Below, piece after piece: positions 36,607 through 46,138 of a stretch of 64,000 nucleotides of DNA. The position numbers and the translations under genes were made by a program. Source of the stretch: an uncultured Porphyromonas sp. (GTDB taxonomy: Bacteria > Bacteroidota > Bacteroidia > Bacteroidales > Porphyromonadaceae); the NCBI GenBank assembly GCA_943912835.1, contig CALTVJ010000002.1:29640-93639 (forward strand). The letters are read 5' to 3'. The number at the start of each line of letters is the position of its first letter. Position 1 is the stretch's first letter. A model generated the notes under the pieces. The model saw nothing but the letters and a program-made list of their open reading frames with translations, made no database searches and was not told the origin of the DNA.

Positions 36607-37899
36607 ATGACGAATTTTGTAGAAGAACTTCGCTGGAGAGGTATGATTCATGATGTGTTCCCTGGAACTGAAGAATATATGATGAAGCAGCAGGTTTCTG
36701 GATATGTGGGTATTGACCCAACAGCCGATTCACTTCATATTGGTCATCTTGTAGGCGTCATGATGCTTAGACATTTACAGAAATCAGGTCATCGCCCAAT
36801 AGCTCTAATCGGTGGAGCAACTGGTATGATTGGAGACCCTTCGATGAAGAGTGCTGAGAGAAATCTGTTAGATGAGGAGACTTTGTCCCAAAATATTGCT
36901 GGTATTAAGTCTCAACTATCTAAATTTCTAGACTTTGATAGTGGAGCTCCCAACTCAGCTAAGTTGGTTAATAACTATGATTGGACAAAAGATTATAGTT
37001 TCTTGACCTTTATAAGGGACATTGGCAAACATATTACAGTGAATTATATGATGGCCAAGGACTCAGTAAAAAAGAGATTGAATGGCGAAGGTGAGGGTAT
37101 GTCGTTTACAGAATTTAGTTATCAACTGTTACAAGGATACGACTATTTACACCTCTATCGCACTGAGAATTGTCGCCTTCAAATGGGAGGTTCGGATCAG
37201 TGGGGTAACATAACTACAGGTACGGAACTCATCAGACGCAAAGAGGGCGGAGAGGCTTATGCACTTGTTTGTCCTCTTATTACCAAGGCCGATGGAGGTA
37301 AGTTTGGCAAAACAGAGAGTGGAAATGTTTGGTTAGATCCAAAGCGTACAAGTCCTTATGCTTTTTATCAATTTTGGCTTAATGTGAGCGATGCTGATGC
37401 TGGAAAGTACATTCGTATATTCACAAGCCTAAGTCAAGAAGATATTATTTCTATTGAAGCTCAGCATGCAGAAGTACCACACCAACGTATCTTGCAGAAG
37501 CGTCTGGCTGAGGAGATTACAGTCTTAGTACACAGCCGAGCGGATTATGAGGCTGCTGTTGAAGCCTCTAATATTCTATTTGGACAAGCTACGAAAACGA
37601 CTTTACAAAAACTTGATCCTGAAACACTACTATCTATTTTTGAGGGAGTTCCTCAGTTTAAATTATCGAAAGAACATTTAGTCTCAGGATGTAAAATTGT
37701 AGATTTTTTGACTGATATTACTCAGGTATTTTCGTCTAAAGGAGAGTTGCGTAAATTGATTAATTCTGGAGGTCTTAGCTTGAATAAAGAAAAGCTCCAA
37801 GATCAAGACCAAATCGTAGCATTGGAAGACCTAATAGCTGGGCATTATCTTCTGGTTCAAAGAGGAAAAAAGAATTATTACCTTATTATAGTAGAATAA
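36607..37899 (+). CDS. tyrS: Tyrosine-tRNA ligase
   Basis: It charges tRNA-Tyr. The 430-residue class I enzyme has HIGH at 44-47, the KMSKS-type motif as KFGKT at 232-236 and a C-terminal S4 domain (about 365-430). KFGKT is the form seen in the E. coli group of TyrRS. The next gene starts two bases after the stop codon. The MITE ends 79 bases before the start; I see no exact -7 element in the gap. Confidence 0.97.
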   Translation: MTNFVEELRWRGMIHDVFPGTEEYMMKQQVSGYVGIDPTADSLHIGHLVGVMMLRHLQKSGHRPIALIGGATGMIGDPSMKSAERNLLDEETLSQNIAGIKSQLSKFLDFDSGAPNSAKLVNNYDWTKDYSFLTFIRDIGKHITVNYMMAKDSVKKRLNGEGEGMSFTEFSYQLLQGYDYLHLYRTENCRLQMGGSDQWGNITTGTELIRRKEGGEAYALVCPLITKADGGKFGKTESGNVWLDPKRTSPYAFYQFWLNVSDADAGKYIRIFTSLSQEDIISIEAQHAEVPHQRILQKRLAEEITVLVHSRADYEAAVEASNILFGQATKTTLQKLDPETLLSIFEGVPQFKLSKEHLVSGCKIVDFLTDITQVFSSKGELRKLINSGGLSLNKEKLQDQDQIVALEDLIAGHYLLVQRGKKNYYLIIVE

Positions 37900-37900
37900 C

Positions 37901-38656
37901 TTGCAAAAGCCCAATAATAATTTATTAGCTGTATTAGGAGAGTATACTCAGTTGATGAGGCAAACACTTGTTTTGCCTCGTCGTTGGCGTATGTTCTATC
38001 GTAGCTTGGTGCGAGAGATCTATCAATTGGGAGTAGATTCTCTACCGATTGTGTTTATCATCTCCTTTTTTATCGGAGCTGTTATTACCATACAGCTTTC
38101 AATTAATATCCAGAGCCCTCTTATTCCAAAATTTACAATTGGGTATTCTGCTCGTGAAATAATCTTACTCGAATTCTCTTCGACCTTGATGTGTCTAATA
38201 TTAGCAGGGAAGATAGGTTCAAGTATTGCATCTGAACTTGGTACGATGCGAGTAACAGAGCAAATAGATGCACTCGATATTATGGGAGTAAATTCCGCTA
38301 ACTATTTGATTTTCCCTAAAATAGCGGGTTTGGTGGCTTTTGTACCTGTACTCTCTGTGTTTTCTATGGTTACGGGGATAGGCGGAGGATATCTAGCTAC
38401 TTTTTGGGTTAATGACTTACCAACAAAGGACTTTGTTTATGGCTTGCAGTTGATGTTTCAACCTCATTTCATTTTGCACTCGATAGTTAAGAGTATGGTT
38501 TATGCATATCTTATATCTTCGGTAGCAGCTTATCATGGTTACTGTGTGAAAGGTGGCGCTTTGCAAGTCGGAAAGGCAAGTACTGATGCAGTGGTACGAA
38601 GTAGCGTACTAATATTATTTTTTGATATGATCTTAACCGATTTAATGCTTACATAG
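37901..38656 (+). CDS. MlaE-family ABC transporter permease
   Basis: The 251-residue membrane protein belongs to the MlaE permease family, with five or so helices and the family segments P-I-V-F-I-I-S-F-F-I-G-A-V and E-L-G-T-M-R-V-T-E-Q-I-D-A-L. Members move phospholipid or other lipids between membranes together with an MlaF-type ATPase, which follows after four bases. The reading begins with TTG one base after tyrS. The in-frame ATG at 37955 would remove 18 residues that look homologous, so TTG is favoured. No MCE (MlaD) gene follows. Confidence 0.87.
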   Translation: MQKPNNNLLAVLGEYTQLMRQTLVLPRRWRMFYRSLVREIYQLGVDSLPIVFIISFFIGAVITIQLSINIQSPLIPKFTIGYSAREIILLEFSSTLMCLILAGKIGSSIASELGTMRVTEQIDALDIMGVNSANYLIFPKIAGLVAFVPVLSVFSMVTGIGGGYLATFWVNDLPTKDFVYGLQLMFQPHFILHSIVKSMVYAYLISSVAAYHGYCVKGGALQVGKASTDAVVRSSVLILFFDMILTDLMLT

Positions 38657-38660
38657 ACGG

Positions 38661-39392
38661 ATGATAGAGGTAAGAGATTTATACAAAGACTTCGATGGTA
38701 AAGAAGTTTTACGAGGTGTTAGTGCTAGCTTTGAGGAGGGTAAAACTAATCTAGTTATAGGACGATCTGGAGCTGGAAAGTCTGTTTTTGTTAAATGTAT
38801 GATAGGTCTAATAAAACCGACAAAAGGACAAATCTTTTATGATGGAAGGGATCTAGCTTTAATGGGAAAGCAAGACCTCTTAATGCTTAGACGAGAAATG
38901 GGGATGCTATTCCAAGGAAGTGCCCTTTTTGATAGTATGACCGTCTTGGATAATGTAATGTTTCCAATGGAGATGTTCTCAAATAACACGGATGCTGCAA
39001 AAAAGGAAAGGGCAATGATGCTACTTGATCGAGTAGGTCTACGTGATGCCGCTGACAAATACCCAAGTGAGATAAGTGGAGGAATGATGAAGCGTACAGC
39101 TATAGCTAGAGCTCTATCTTTAAACCCTCGTTATCTCTTTTGCGATGAACCAAATTCTGGATTAGATCCCAAAACAAGTAAAGTTATTGATTTACTTATA
39201 CAGGAGTTAACAAAAGAGTTTGGAATCACAACCATAGTTAATACTCATGATATGAATACTGTTCGCTCAATTGGTGATAAAATTATTTACATTCATCACG
39301 GACAAAAAGAGTGGGAGGGGAGTAGTGCAACGATAGAAACTCATGGGTCAGAAAGCCTTCTCCGATTTATCAATGCTAGCCTAGATGCTTAA
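38661..39392 (+). CDS. MlaF-type ABC transporter ATP-binding protein
   Basis: This is the cytoplasmic ATPase paired with the MlaE-type permease. The 243 residues have Walker A GRSGAGKS at 34-41, Q-loop F-Q-G-S-A-L-F, signature I-S-G-G-M-M-K-R-T-A near residue 140 and Walker B L-F-C-D-E-P-N-S-G-L-D. The M-M-K-R form of the signature is typical for MlaF-like proteins. The gene lies four bases after the permease gene, and the PASTA gene follows after 14 bases. Confidence 0.93.
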   Translation: MIEVRDLYKDFDGKEVLRGVSASFEEGKTNLVIGRSGAGKSVFVKCMIGLIKPTKGQIFYDGRDLALMGKQDLLMLRREMGMLFQGSALFDSMTVLDNVMFPMEMFSNNTDAAKKERAMMLLDRVGLRDAADKYPSEISGGMMKRTAIARALSLNPRYLFCDEPNSGLDPKTSKVIDLLIQELTKEFGITTIVNTHDMNTVRSIGDKIIYIHHGQKEWEGSSATIETHGSESLLRFINASLDA

Positions 39393-39406
39393 AAACGTAA
39401 CTATAT

Positions 39407-40042
39407 ATGGCAAAAAAGTCAATACTCTTTCATCTTCTTTTGATGTTTTTGGTTGGTGTAGTGAGTTTTTTTCTCCTATCATGGGGGTTAGATTATTACA
39501 CTCGACATAATCAAAAGGTCATTGTTCCAGAGCTGAGAGGGATGCATATAAATAAAGCAATTGAGGCACTCAAGCGTATTGATTTACGTTATGAGGTTGT
39601 TGATTCGATTTATGATAAAAAAGCAAAACCCAATACGGTTGTAGAGTTGTACCCATCTGTGGGAAATTCTGTTAAGCCACAAAGAATTATTTTTATAAAA
39701 ATCTATTCGAACTCTGCTCCCAAAATAAGCATCCCTTATCTTAAGGATATGTCTTCGAGACAGGCTTATGCACTCCTCCGCGCTTTGGGCTTTGAGTCTG
39801 TGACTCAAAAACTTGTTTCTGGAGAATATAAAGGACTTTCTCAAGGAGTTACATTAGAAAATGGGAAAGAATTAAAGCCTGGTGAACGTATAAGTAGGGA
39901 AACTCCTTTAATTTTACTTATAACAGGGGAAATTTTGAGCGATAGTCTTGCTGTTGATGACTTATTACTCAAAGATCTAGATCTCCCAGATAGTGGAAAT
40001 GTTGGCAATGAACAAGAAAACGACCCTGAAGACTGGTGGTAA
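39407..40042 (+). CDS. Membrane-anchored PASTA-domain protein
   Basis: The 211-residue protein has one N-terminal membrane helix (about 8-28) and two PASTA domains (about 38-105 and 111-172), then a short acidic Asp/Glu-rich tail. PASTA domains bind peptidoglycan fragments or beta-lactams in other proteins. There is no kinase or penicillin-binding domain. It lies between the MlaEF genes and rluD on one transcript. A wall-sensing or scaffold role is possible but inferred. Confidence 0.85.
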   Translation: MAKKSILFHLLLMFLVGVVSFFLLSWGLDYYTRHNQKVIVPELRGMHINKAIEALKRIDLRYEVVDSIYDKKAKPNTVVELYPSVGNSVKPQRIIFIKIYSNSAPKISIPYLKDMSSRQAYALLRALGFESVTQKLVSGEYKGLSQGVTLENGKELKPGERISRETPLILLITGEILSDSLAVDDLLLKDLDLPDSGNVGNEQENDPEDWW

Positions 40043-40054
40043 TCACAATTAGCT

Positions 40055-41185
40055 ATGTTGATGAATAAAGACAATATTGGCTTTGAACAAGAGGACTTAG
40101 GCCTTGAAGGTCTAAGTCTTTTAAGCTCTGATAATGAGTTTGATTTAGACGATTCCGAAGATTTAGGATTACCTACTGAAACTCTCTATGAGCATTATCG
40201 TTGTGTGGCTGATCCAGGCCAAGGAGCTATCCGTGTAGATAAGTTTCTAGCAGATCGTATGCCAGGAACTAGCCGAAACAGGATACAGCAGGCTGCTGAT
40301 GCAGGTTATATTTTTATCAATGAAAAACCTGTAAAAAGCAATACCAAAGTTAGACCTCTTGATGTTGTTACATTACAGTTAAGACGCCCTCGTCGTCATC
40401 TTGAGATTATTCCTGAAAATATCCCTCTAAATATTGTATATGAAGACGAACATCTGATGGTTATTAACAAACCTGCAGGTATGGTTGTACACCCAGGATT
40501 TGGAAATTATTCGGGGACTTTAGTTAATGCTTTAGCTTATTACCTAAAAGATGATCCATTGTATGATCCTGAAGATCCTAACGTAGGTCTGGTACATCGT
40601 ATAGATAAGGATACTAGTGGATTGTTGGTAATTGCTAAAAGATCACAATCTAAAGCCCACTTGAGTAAACAATTCTTTGATAAAACAACACAAAGAGCTT
40701 ACCGAGCTTTGGTTTGGGGACGTCTCTCAGACAGAGAGGGTACTATTAGGGGAAATATCGGTAGAGATAGTACCGACAGACTACAAATGAGTGTTTACCC
40801 AGAGGGTAGTGATAAGGGAAAACCTGCTGTTACTCATTATCAAGTTCTGGAAGAACTAGCCTATGTGTCATGGATCGAATGCCGTTTAGAAACAGGACGT
40901 ACACATCAAATTAGAGCTCATATGAAGCATATTGGTCACACCTTATTTGCTGATGAACGTTACGGAGGCAATAAACCTCTTTGGGGAAATAAATTTACTA
41001 AGTATAAGCAGTTTATAGATAATTGTTTAAAAATTTGTCCTCGTCAAGCTCTCCATGCCAAGACTTTAGGATTTGTCCATCCTGTAACTAACGAATGGAT
41101 GACATTTGACAGTACGATTCCTCAGGATCTGTCTACTCTTCTAAATCGCTGGCGTACTTATGCAGCACAAGTTGACGATCAATAA
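40055..41185 (+). CDS. rluD: RluD-family 23S rRNA pseudouridine synthase
   Basis: The 376-residue enzyme has an N-terminal acidic extension of about 45 residues, an S4 domain (D-K-F-L-A-D-R-M near 65-115) and a RluD-type catalytic domain with the catalytic Asp in V-H-R-I-D-K-D-T-S-G-L near 190. G-R-T-H-Q-I-R-A-H-M near 290 is a family motif. The start is the ATG at 40055, with another in-frame ATG at 40061. No terminator follows; dnaN begins 97 bases later. Confidence 0.92.
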   Translation: MLMNKDNIGFEQEDLGLEGLSLLSSDNEFDLDDSEDLGLPTETLYEHYRCVADPGQGAIRVDKFLADRMPGTSRNRIQQAADAGYIFINEKPVKSNTKVRPLDVVTLQLRRPRRHLEIIPENIPLNIVYEDEHLMVINKPAGMVVHPGFGNYSGTLVNALAYYLKDDPLYDPEDPNVGLVHRIDKDTSGLLVIAKRSQSKAHLSKQFFDKTTQRAYRALVWGRLSDREGTIRGNIGRDSTDRLQMSVYPEGSDKGKPAVTHYQVLEELAYVSWIECRLETGRTHQIRAHMKHIGHTLFADERYGGNKPLWGNKFTKYKQFIDNCLKICPRQALHAKTLGFVHPVTNEWMTFDSTIPQDLSTLLNRWRTYAAQVDDQ

Positions 41186-41247
41186 GAAGACCATTATCTC
41201 AACCAATAATTATACTCATAGTGTGATAGGGAATATCTCATTTTAAG

Positions 41248-41255
41248 TATATTTG
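41248..41255 (+). promoter_or_regulatory. -7 promoter element for dnaN
   Basis: TATATTTG matches TAnnTTTG and ends 27 bases before the ATG at 41283. An in-frame TTG at 41253 lies inside this element and therefore cannot be the start. The -33 element is weak (TGTG, 22 bases away). Confidence 0.5.
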
Positions 41256-41282
41256 TATGTAGAATTTAATCCTATAAGAGTT

Positions 41283-42431
41283 ATGAAATTTACAGCAATA
41301 AGTAACGAACTATATCAACATTTACAAACTGTTGCCAAGGTAATTGATCCTAAAAGTTCAAATATAGTTCCTGTCTTAGATAATATCCTTTTTGAGCTAG
41401 AAGAAGATCAACTGACACTTTCTGCAGCAGATCTAAACAATAGACTGACTACAAATATACCTGTAAAAAGCGAGGGTAAATTGGGGAGCTTTTTGGTCCC
41501 TCATCGTACTTTGTTGGAGTTTCTTCGAGATTTGCCAGAACAGCCTGTTAGTTTGTATGTGAAGCCAGAGGAAAACTACATAGCCAAACTAGAGTATAGT
41601 AATGGCTTCTTTGATTTTACCGCAGCTGATGCTAGTAATTTTCCTGAGGTTGTAGTATTTGAGGGGCATACTTCCACTCTTGAACTACCTGGTGCAGATG
41701 TATTATTAGGTATTAATTCTACAAAATTTGCAGCCTCAACAGATGAGCGTCGTCCTATTATGACAGGGGTTCTTATGGATTTTAAGGAAGACAGTTTGGT
41801 ATATGTAGCCTCAGATGGACGATATCTTGTGCGCCATACCGATCGTAAGGTGAAAGGAGCTCCTCAGGCACAACTTTGTATTCCAGCATCCATTTGTACC
41901 CTACTTACGTCATCTTTGTTACCCAAAGAAACAGGTAATATTCGTTTGACTTACGATGAACGCTATTTGCAAATCTCATTATCTCGCTTCACTCTTACAG
42001 CACGTTTGTTAGACGGGAAGTTCCCTAATTACAATTCTGTAATTCCACCTACTAGCCCTTATGAAGTCACAGTAAATAAGGATGCATTACAATTTGGTAG
42101 TAAACGAGTTTCTGCTTGTGCAAACAAAGCGAGTAAATTGATTTTATTGCTCATTAAAGACGGATACATTACACTGCAATCCAAAGATTTAGACTTGTCT
42201 ATTGCTGGAGAAGAAAAAATTCCTTGCTCAATTAATAGTGATGAATACAATATTCGTATTGGTTTTGATTCTGATTTATTAGGGAAAATATTAACTAGTT
42301 TACAATCACAAGAGGTAACTCTTTCACTTTCAGATCAAACTCGAGCCGCAGTCATTTGTCCAGTAGAAGAACCTGAGGACGTGGAGACCCTTTGTCTATT
42401 GATTCCCTTAAAATTATTGAGTGACAGATAA
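41283..42431 (+). CDS. dnaN: DNA polymerase III sliding clamp (beta subunit)
   Basis: The ring-shaped clamp tethers polymerase to DNA. The 382-residue protein begins MKFTAISNEL, as the family does, and shows the three-domain repeat with conserved segments such as S-S-N-I-V-P-V-L-D-N-I-L and D-E-R-R-P-I-M-T-G-V-L. I use the ATG at 41283, because the longer reading begins with a TTG inside the promoter element. The exonuclease gene follows after six bases. Confidence 0.96.
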   Translation: MKFTAISNELYQHLQTVAKVIDPKSSNIVPVLDNILFELEEDQLTLSAADLNNRLTTNIPVKSEGKLGSFLVPHRTLLEFLRDLPEQPVSLYVKPEENYIAKLEYSNGFFDFTAADASNFPEVVVFEGHTSTLELPGADVLLGINSTKFAASTDERRPIMTGVLMDFKEDSLVYVASDGRYLVRHTDRKVKGAPQAQLCIPASICTLLTSSLLPKETGNIRLTYDERYLQISLSRFTLTARLLDGKFPNYNSVIPPTSPYEVTVNKDALQFGSKRVSACANKASKLILLLIKDGYITLQSKDLDLSIAGEEKIPCSINSDEYNIRIGFDSDLLGKILTSLQSQEVTLSLSDQTRAAVICPVEEPEDVETLCLLIPLKLLSDR

Positions 42432-42437
42432 ATCGTC

Positions 42438-43217
42438 ATGAAATTGAATTTAAAACGACCTGCGATTGTCTTTGACCTTGAGACTACGGGCACTTCGATT
42501 ACATCCGATAGAATCGTCGAGATTTCGATAATCAAAATACAACCCGATGGTGAAGAGGTGATCAAAACCCGTTTGATAAACCCTGGGATCCCCATCCCCA
42601 AAGAGGCCACTGATGTCCATGGCATATCTGATGACGATGTTCGTGACGCTCCACGCTTTAGTCAGATAGCACAAAATCTATATGAGTGGATTCGAGGATG
42701 TGATTTGATTGGATTTAATTCCAATCGTTTTGATGTCCCAATGCTTGCTGAAGAGTTTTTAAGATCAGGAATAGACCCTAAATTTCACGAGTGTAATATG
42801 ATCGATGTCCAAGTATTGTATCACAAGATGGAGCCAAGAAATTTGTCTGCAGGATACAAATTTTATACTGGGAAAACGCTAGAAGATGCTCACTCTGCAG
42901 AAGCAGATACTCGTGCCACCTATGAAATATTACAGGCTCAACTTGAGAAGTATCATGATACTCTAACGAATGATATTGAAACCTTGTCTGAACTATCAAG
43001 TTATCGTAAACTCGTAGATTATGCTGGAGTTTTAAGCTATGGAGAAGATGGGGATGTTGTATTGAACATCGGTAAATACAAAGGGCAGAAACTAGAAGAT
43101 GTTTTGAAACGAGATTTTGGCTACTATTCTTGGGTAATGAAAAGTGAGTTTACACTCGATACAAAGATGTGTTTTACTCGCATCGTTGAACAGATGAAAC
43201 AGGAGGGAGCGTTATAA
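42438..43217 (+). CDS. DnaQ-like 3'-5' exonuclease
   Basis: The 259-residue protein has the DEDDh exonuclease fold, with D13-x-E15-T-T-G, N-S-N-R-F-D-V-P-M near 93 and H-S-A-E-A-D-T-R-A-T-Y near 150. The C-terminal part (about 205-255) is an extra small domain with G-K-Y-K-G-Q-K-L-E-D-V. It may proofread as a DNA polymerase III epsilon subunit, and its position directly after dnaN supports a replication or repair role. Confidence 0.88.
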   Translation: MKLNLKRPAIVFDLETTGTSITSDRIVEISIIKIQPDGEEVIKTRLINPGIPIPKEATDVHGISDDDVRDAPRFSQIAQNLYEWIRGCDLIGFNSNRFDVPMLAEEFLRSGIDPKFHECNMIDVQVLYHKMEPRNLSAGYKFYTGKTLEDAHSAEADTRATYEILQAQLEKYHDTLTNDIETLSELSSYRKLVDYAGVLSYGEDGDVVLNIGKYKGQKLEDVLKRDFGYYSWVMKSEFTLDTKMCFTRIVEQMKQEGAL

Positions 43218-43226
43218 TTTAAGAGT

Positions 43227-44444
43227 ATGAATCATTTACAAGGGAAACGTATTGTACTTGGTATAACAGGTAGTATTGCAGCTTATAAAGCTGCTGTATT
43301 AGTTCGTCTTCTTATCAAGCGAGGGGCAGAAGTCCAAATTGTAATAACCCCATCAGGTAAAGAATTTATTACTCCCATAACTCTTTCGGCATTAACGAGT
43401 AAACCTGTAATAAGTGAGTTTTTTTCGGGACGTGATGGTACATGGAATAGCCATGTTGATATTGGTCTGTGGGCTGATGCTATGCTTATAGCACCTGCAA
43501 CAGCTTCTACCATTGGTAAAATGGCACATGGAATAGCTGACAATATGTTAATTACTACATATTTGTCAATGAAAGCTCCTGTTTTTATAGCTCCAGCGAT
43601 GGATCTTGATATGTATAAGCATCCCTCAACGAGCGACAATTTGAACTTGCTCCAATCTAGAGGGAATCATATCATTGAGCCAGCTACAGGTTTCTTGGCA
43701 AGTCATTTGGAGGGTAAAGGGCGTATGGAAGAACCTGAAGAAATTGTTAATCAATTAAACCTGTATTTTTCCGAAGAAGAAACATACAAAGGGAAACATG
43801 TACTTATTACGGCGGGCCCAACACATGAAGCTATTGACCCTGTTCGTTTCCTCGGAAATAACTCAACAGGGCGTATGGGCATAGCTTTGGCTAATCGTTA
43901 TGCCCAATTAGGTGCAAAAGTTTTTCTTGTTTTGGGACCTACAGATCTTAGGCCTATTGACTCTGTTGAGGTGACTTCGGTTGTATCAGCCTTGGATATG
44001 TTTAAAGCGGTAGAAGAGCGAATAGAAAGTGCGGATATAGCCATTTTCTCTGCAGCTGTTGCAGATTATAGACCTTCAGAGTTCTCTAATGAAAAAATAA
44101 AACGAGAAACTCAGGCTGATCTTAGTATTAAACTTGAGAGAAATCCGGATATTGCTGCAAGTATGGGGAAACGTAAAAAGTCAGAGCAGTATTTCGTTTG
44201 TTTTGCATTGGAAACTTCCTCTGGAGAGTCTGAAGCTTTACGAAAGATGGAGGAAAAAGGTATGGATGCTTGTATCCTAAATTCTCTACAAGATGAAGGA
44301 TCTGGCTTTGGTTACAAAACTAATAAGGTTACGATATATACAAAAAGACAGGAAGAACCCTATAAGACCGATTTGCATAGTAAAGAGGAGATAGCCAAAG
44401 AAATTGTAAAATATATTGATCAAGATTACAGAACAAAGTTTTAA
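43227..44444 (+). CDS. coaBC: Phosphopantothenoylcysteine synthetase/decarboxylase
   Basis: This bifunctional enzyme adds cysteine to 4'-phosphopantothenate and decarboxylates the product for coenzyme A. The 405 residues have the N-terminal flavoprotein CoaC domain (about 1-185), with the catalytic His in N-S-H-V-D-I-G near 72 and P-A-M-D-L-D-M near 127. The C-terminal CoaB domain (from about 190) begins L-I-T-A-G-P-T-H-E-A-I-D-P-V-R and contains G-N-N-S-T-G-R-M-G. It fits between the exonuclease and recN genes with gaps of nine and five bases. Confidence 0.96.
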   Translation: MNHLQGKRIVLGITGSIAAYKAAVLVRLLIKRGAEVQIVITPSGKEFITPITLSALTSKPVISEFFSGRDGTWNSHVDIGLWADAMLIAPATASTIGKMAHGIADNMLITTYLSMKAPVFIAPAMDLDMYKHPSTSDNLNLLQSRGNHIIEPATGFLASHLEGKGRMEEPEEIVNQLNLYFSEEETYKGKHVLITAGPTHEAIDPVRFLGNNSTGRMGIALANRYAQLGAKVFLVLGPTDLRPIDSVEVTSVVSALDMFKAVEERIESADIAIFSAAVADYRPSEFSNEKIKRETQADLSIKLERNPDIAASMGKRKKSEQYFVCFALETSSGESEALRKMEEKGMDACILNSLQDEGSGFGYKTNKVTIYTKRQEEPYKTDLHSKEEIAKEIVKYIDQDYRTKF

Positions 44445-44449
44445 AGTCT

Positions 44450-46138
44450 ATGCTTAAAACTCTCATCATAAGGAACTACGTTTTAATTGAAGCATTAGAA
44501 CTAGACTTTCACCCTGGTTTTACAAGTATCACAGGAGAAACCGGAGCGGGGAAAAGTATTCTGCTCGGAGCGATTGCGCTGTTAATGGGGCAACGAGCCG
44601 AGTCTAGTATTGTTGGTCCTCATGGTGATAAATGTGTTATTGAAGCGCACTTCTCTACCACAGACGAGTTTATAACCCAACTACTAGAGAATGAAGACAT
44701 AGACCTTGATGAGAGCAATTTGATTATACGCAGAGAGCTTTCTTTAAAGGGAAAGAGTAGAGCGTTTGTTAACGATACTCCATGTTCTCTTACTTTGCTA
44801 AAGCAACTCAGTGAGTACTTGATTGATATTCACTCTCAGCATAAGAATTTACTGCTAGGAGATTCTCAATTTCAGTTATCTGTTCTCGATCTATATGGTG
44901 GTTCTCAGAAAGAGTTAAAGTTATATCAAAGCGCTTACCAAGCATTACAAAAAGAGATCAAAATTTTAGAACAGGCTCGTTTAGAAGCTAGTGAGGCGTT
45001 GAGAGAGCAGGACTACATTCAGTTTCAGTATACACAGTTGGCAGAGGCTAATTTGCAAATTGGGGAGCAAGAAAAGTTAGAATCGGAAGAAGAGTTTTTG
45101 ACTCATGCTCATGACATCAAAAATGGCTTATCACGAGCATATCTTGCTCTAGATGATGATGAGCGAGGTGCACTAAGGGCTTTGTATACATCCATTGATG
45201 CTTTGGATGAAGTTTTGACTTATTATGAGGATGGACGCGAACTTTACGAACGTCTACAAAGTGCTCGCTTAGAGGTTCTCGATATCTCAAATACAATCTC
45301 TCGATTTGAAGATAGTATCGAGTATGACTCCGAAAGACTTGCTTTTGTTTCTCATCGCTTAGACCTTATAAATAGTCTTCTAAATAAGCACTCACGACAA
45401 ACTGTAGAAGAATTGATAGAACTGCGAGATGAGTTGGATGATAAACTCAACAACTTGAATAACCATGATATGTACATCGCAGAGCTTGAGAACAAAGTTA
45501 AAAAATCTAAAGCAGAGGTTAGGTCCTTAGCTGAAGCTTTATACAAAAAGCGTTTCGCTGCGAGTCAACAAATTGAAAAGATTCTCGTATCGGGGTTAAA
45601 AGAGCTCGGAATGCCTTACGTTCGTTTCTCTATTAATCTGGAGCATAGTGATGAACATTACAACTCTTCGGGCGGTGATAAAGTAACTTATCTTTTCTCT
45701 GCCAATAAAAAAATAGAACCAGAACCGGTTGCTCATATAGCTTCTGGAGGTGAGATTTCTCGCTTGATGCTTTGTATCAAAGCCTTAATTGCTGGACATC
45801 GTAGTTTACCAACTATTATTTTTGATGAAATAGATACAGGTGTGTCTGGCGATATTGCAGATCGTATAGGATCAATACTTCAGAATATGGGAGAGAATAT
45901 GCAGGTAATGGCAGTTACTCATTTACCACAAATTGCGGCATCCGGAGATACTCATATATACATATACAAAGAGCATCGAGAGTCGGAGACTATAAGTCAC
46001 ATTCGTTATTTAGATAAAAAGGAACGAATTGAAGAGATTGCACGTATGCAGAGTGGTAATAAATTCTCAGATATTACTTTAGCTGCAGCTGAAGAGTTAT
46101 TGACAAACGCTCAACACAAAAAAAATGAAACAAAATAA
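44450..46138 (+). CDS. recN: DNA repair protein RecN
   Basis: RecN is an SMC-like ATPase in double-strand break repair. The 562 residues have Walker A GETGAGKS at 29-36, a long central coiled coil (about 160-370) and at the C-terminus the signature I-A-S-G-G-E-I-S-R-L-M-L near 435 and Walker B I-I-F-D-E-I-D-T-G-V-S-G. The final 14 bases overlap the rlmB start, so translation of the two is probably coupled. Confidence 0.96.
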   Translation: MLKTLIIRNYVLIEALELDFHPGFTSITGETGAGKSILLGAIALLMGQRAESSIVGPHGDKCVIEAHFSTTDEFITQLLENEDIDLDESNLIIRRELSLKGKSRAFVNDTPCSLTLLKQLSEYLIDIHSQHKNLLLGDSQFQLSVLDLYGGSQKELKLYQSAYQALQKEIKILEQARLEASEALREQDYIQFQYTQLAEANLQIGEQEKLESEEEFLTHAHDIKNGLSRAYLALDDDERGALRALYTSIDALDEVLTYYEDGRELYERLQSARLEVLDISNTISRFEDSIEYDSERLAFVSHRLDLINSLLNKHSRQTVEELIELRDELDDKLNNLNNHDMYIAELENKVKKSKAEVRSLAEALYKKRFAASQQIEKILVSGLKELGMPYVRFSINLEHSDEHYNSSGGDKVTYLFSANKKIEPEPVAHIASGGEISRLMLCIKALIAGHRSLPTIIFDEIDTGVSGDIADRIGSILQNMGENMQVMAVTHLPQIAASGDTHIYIYKEHRESETISHIRYLDKKERIEEIARMQSGNKFSDITLAAAEELLTNAQHKKNETK

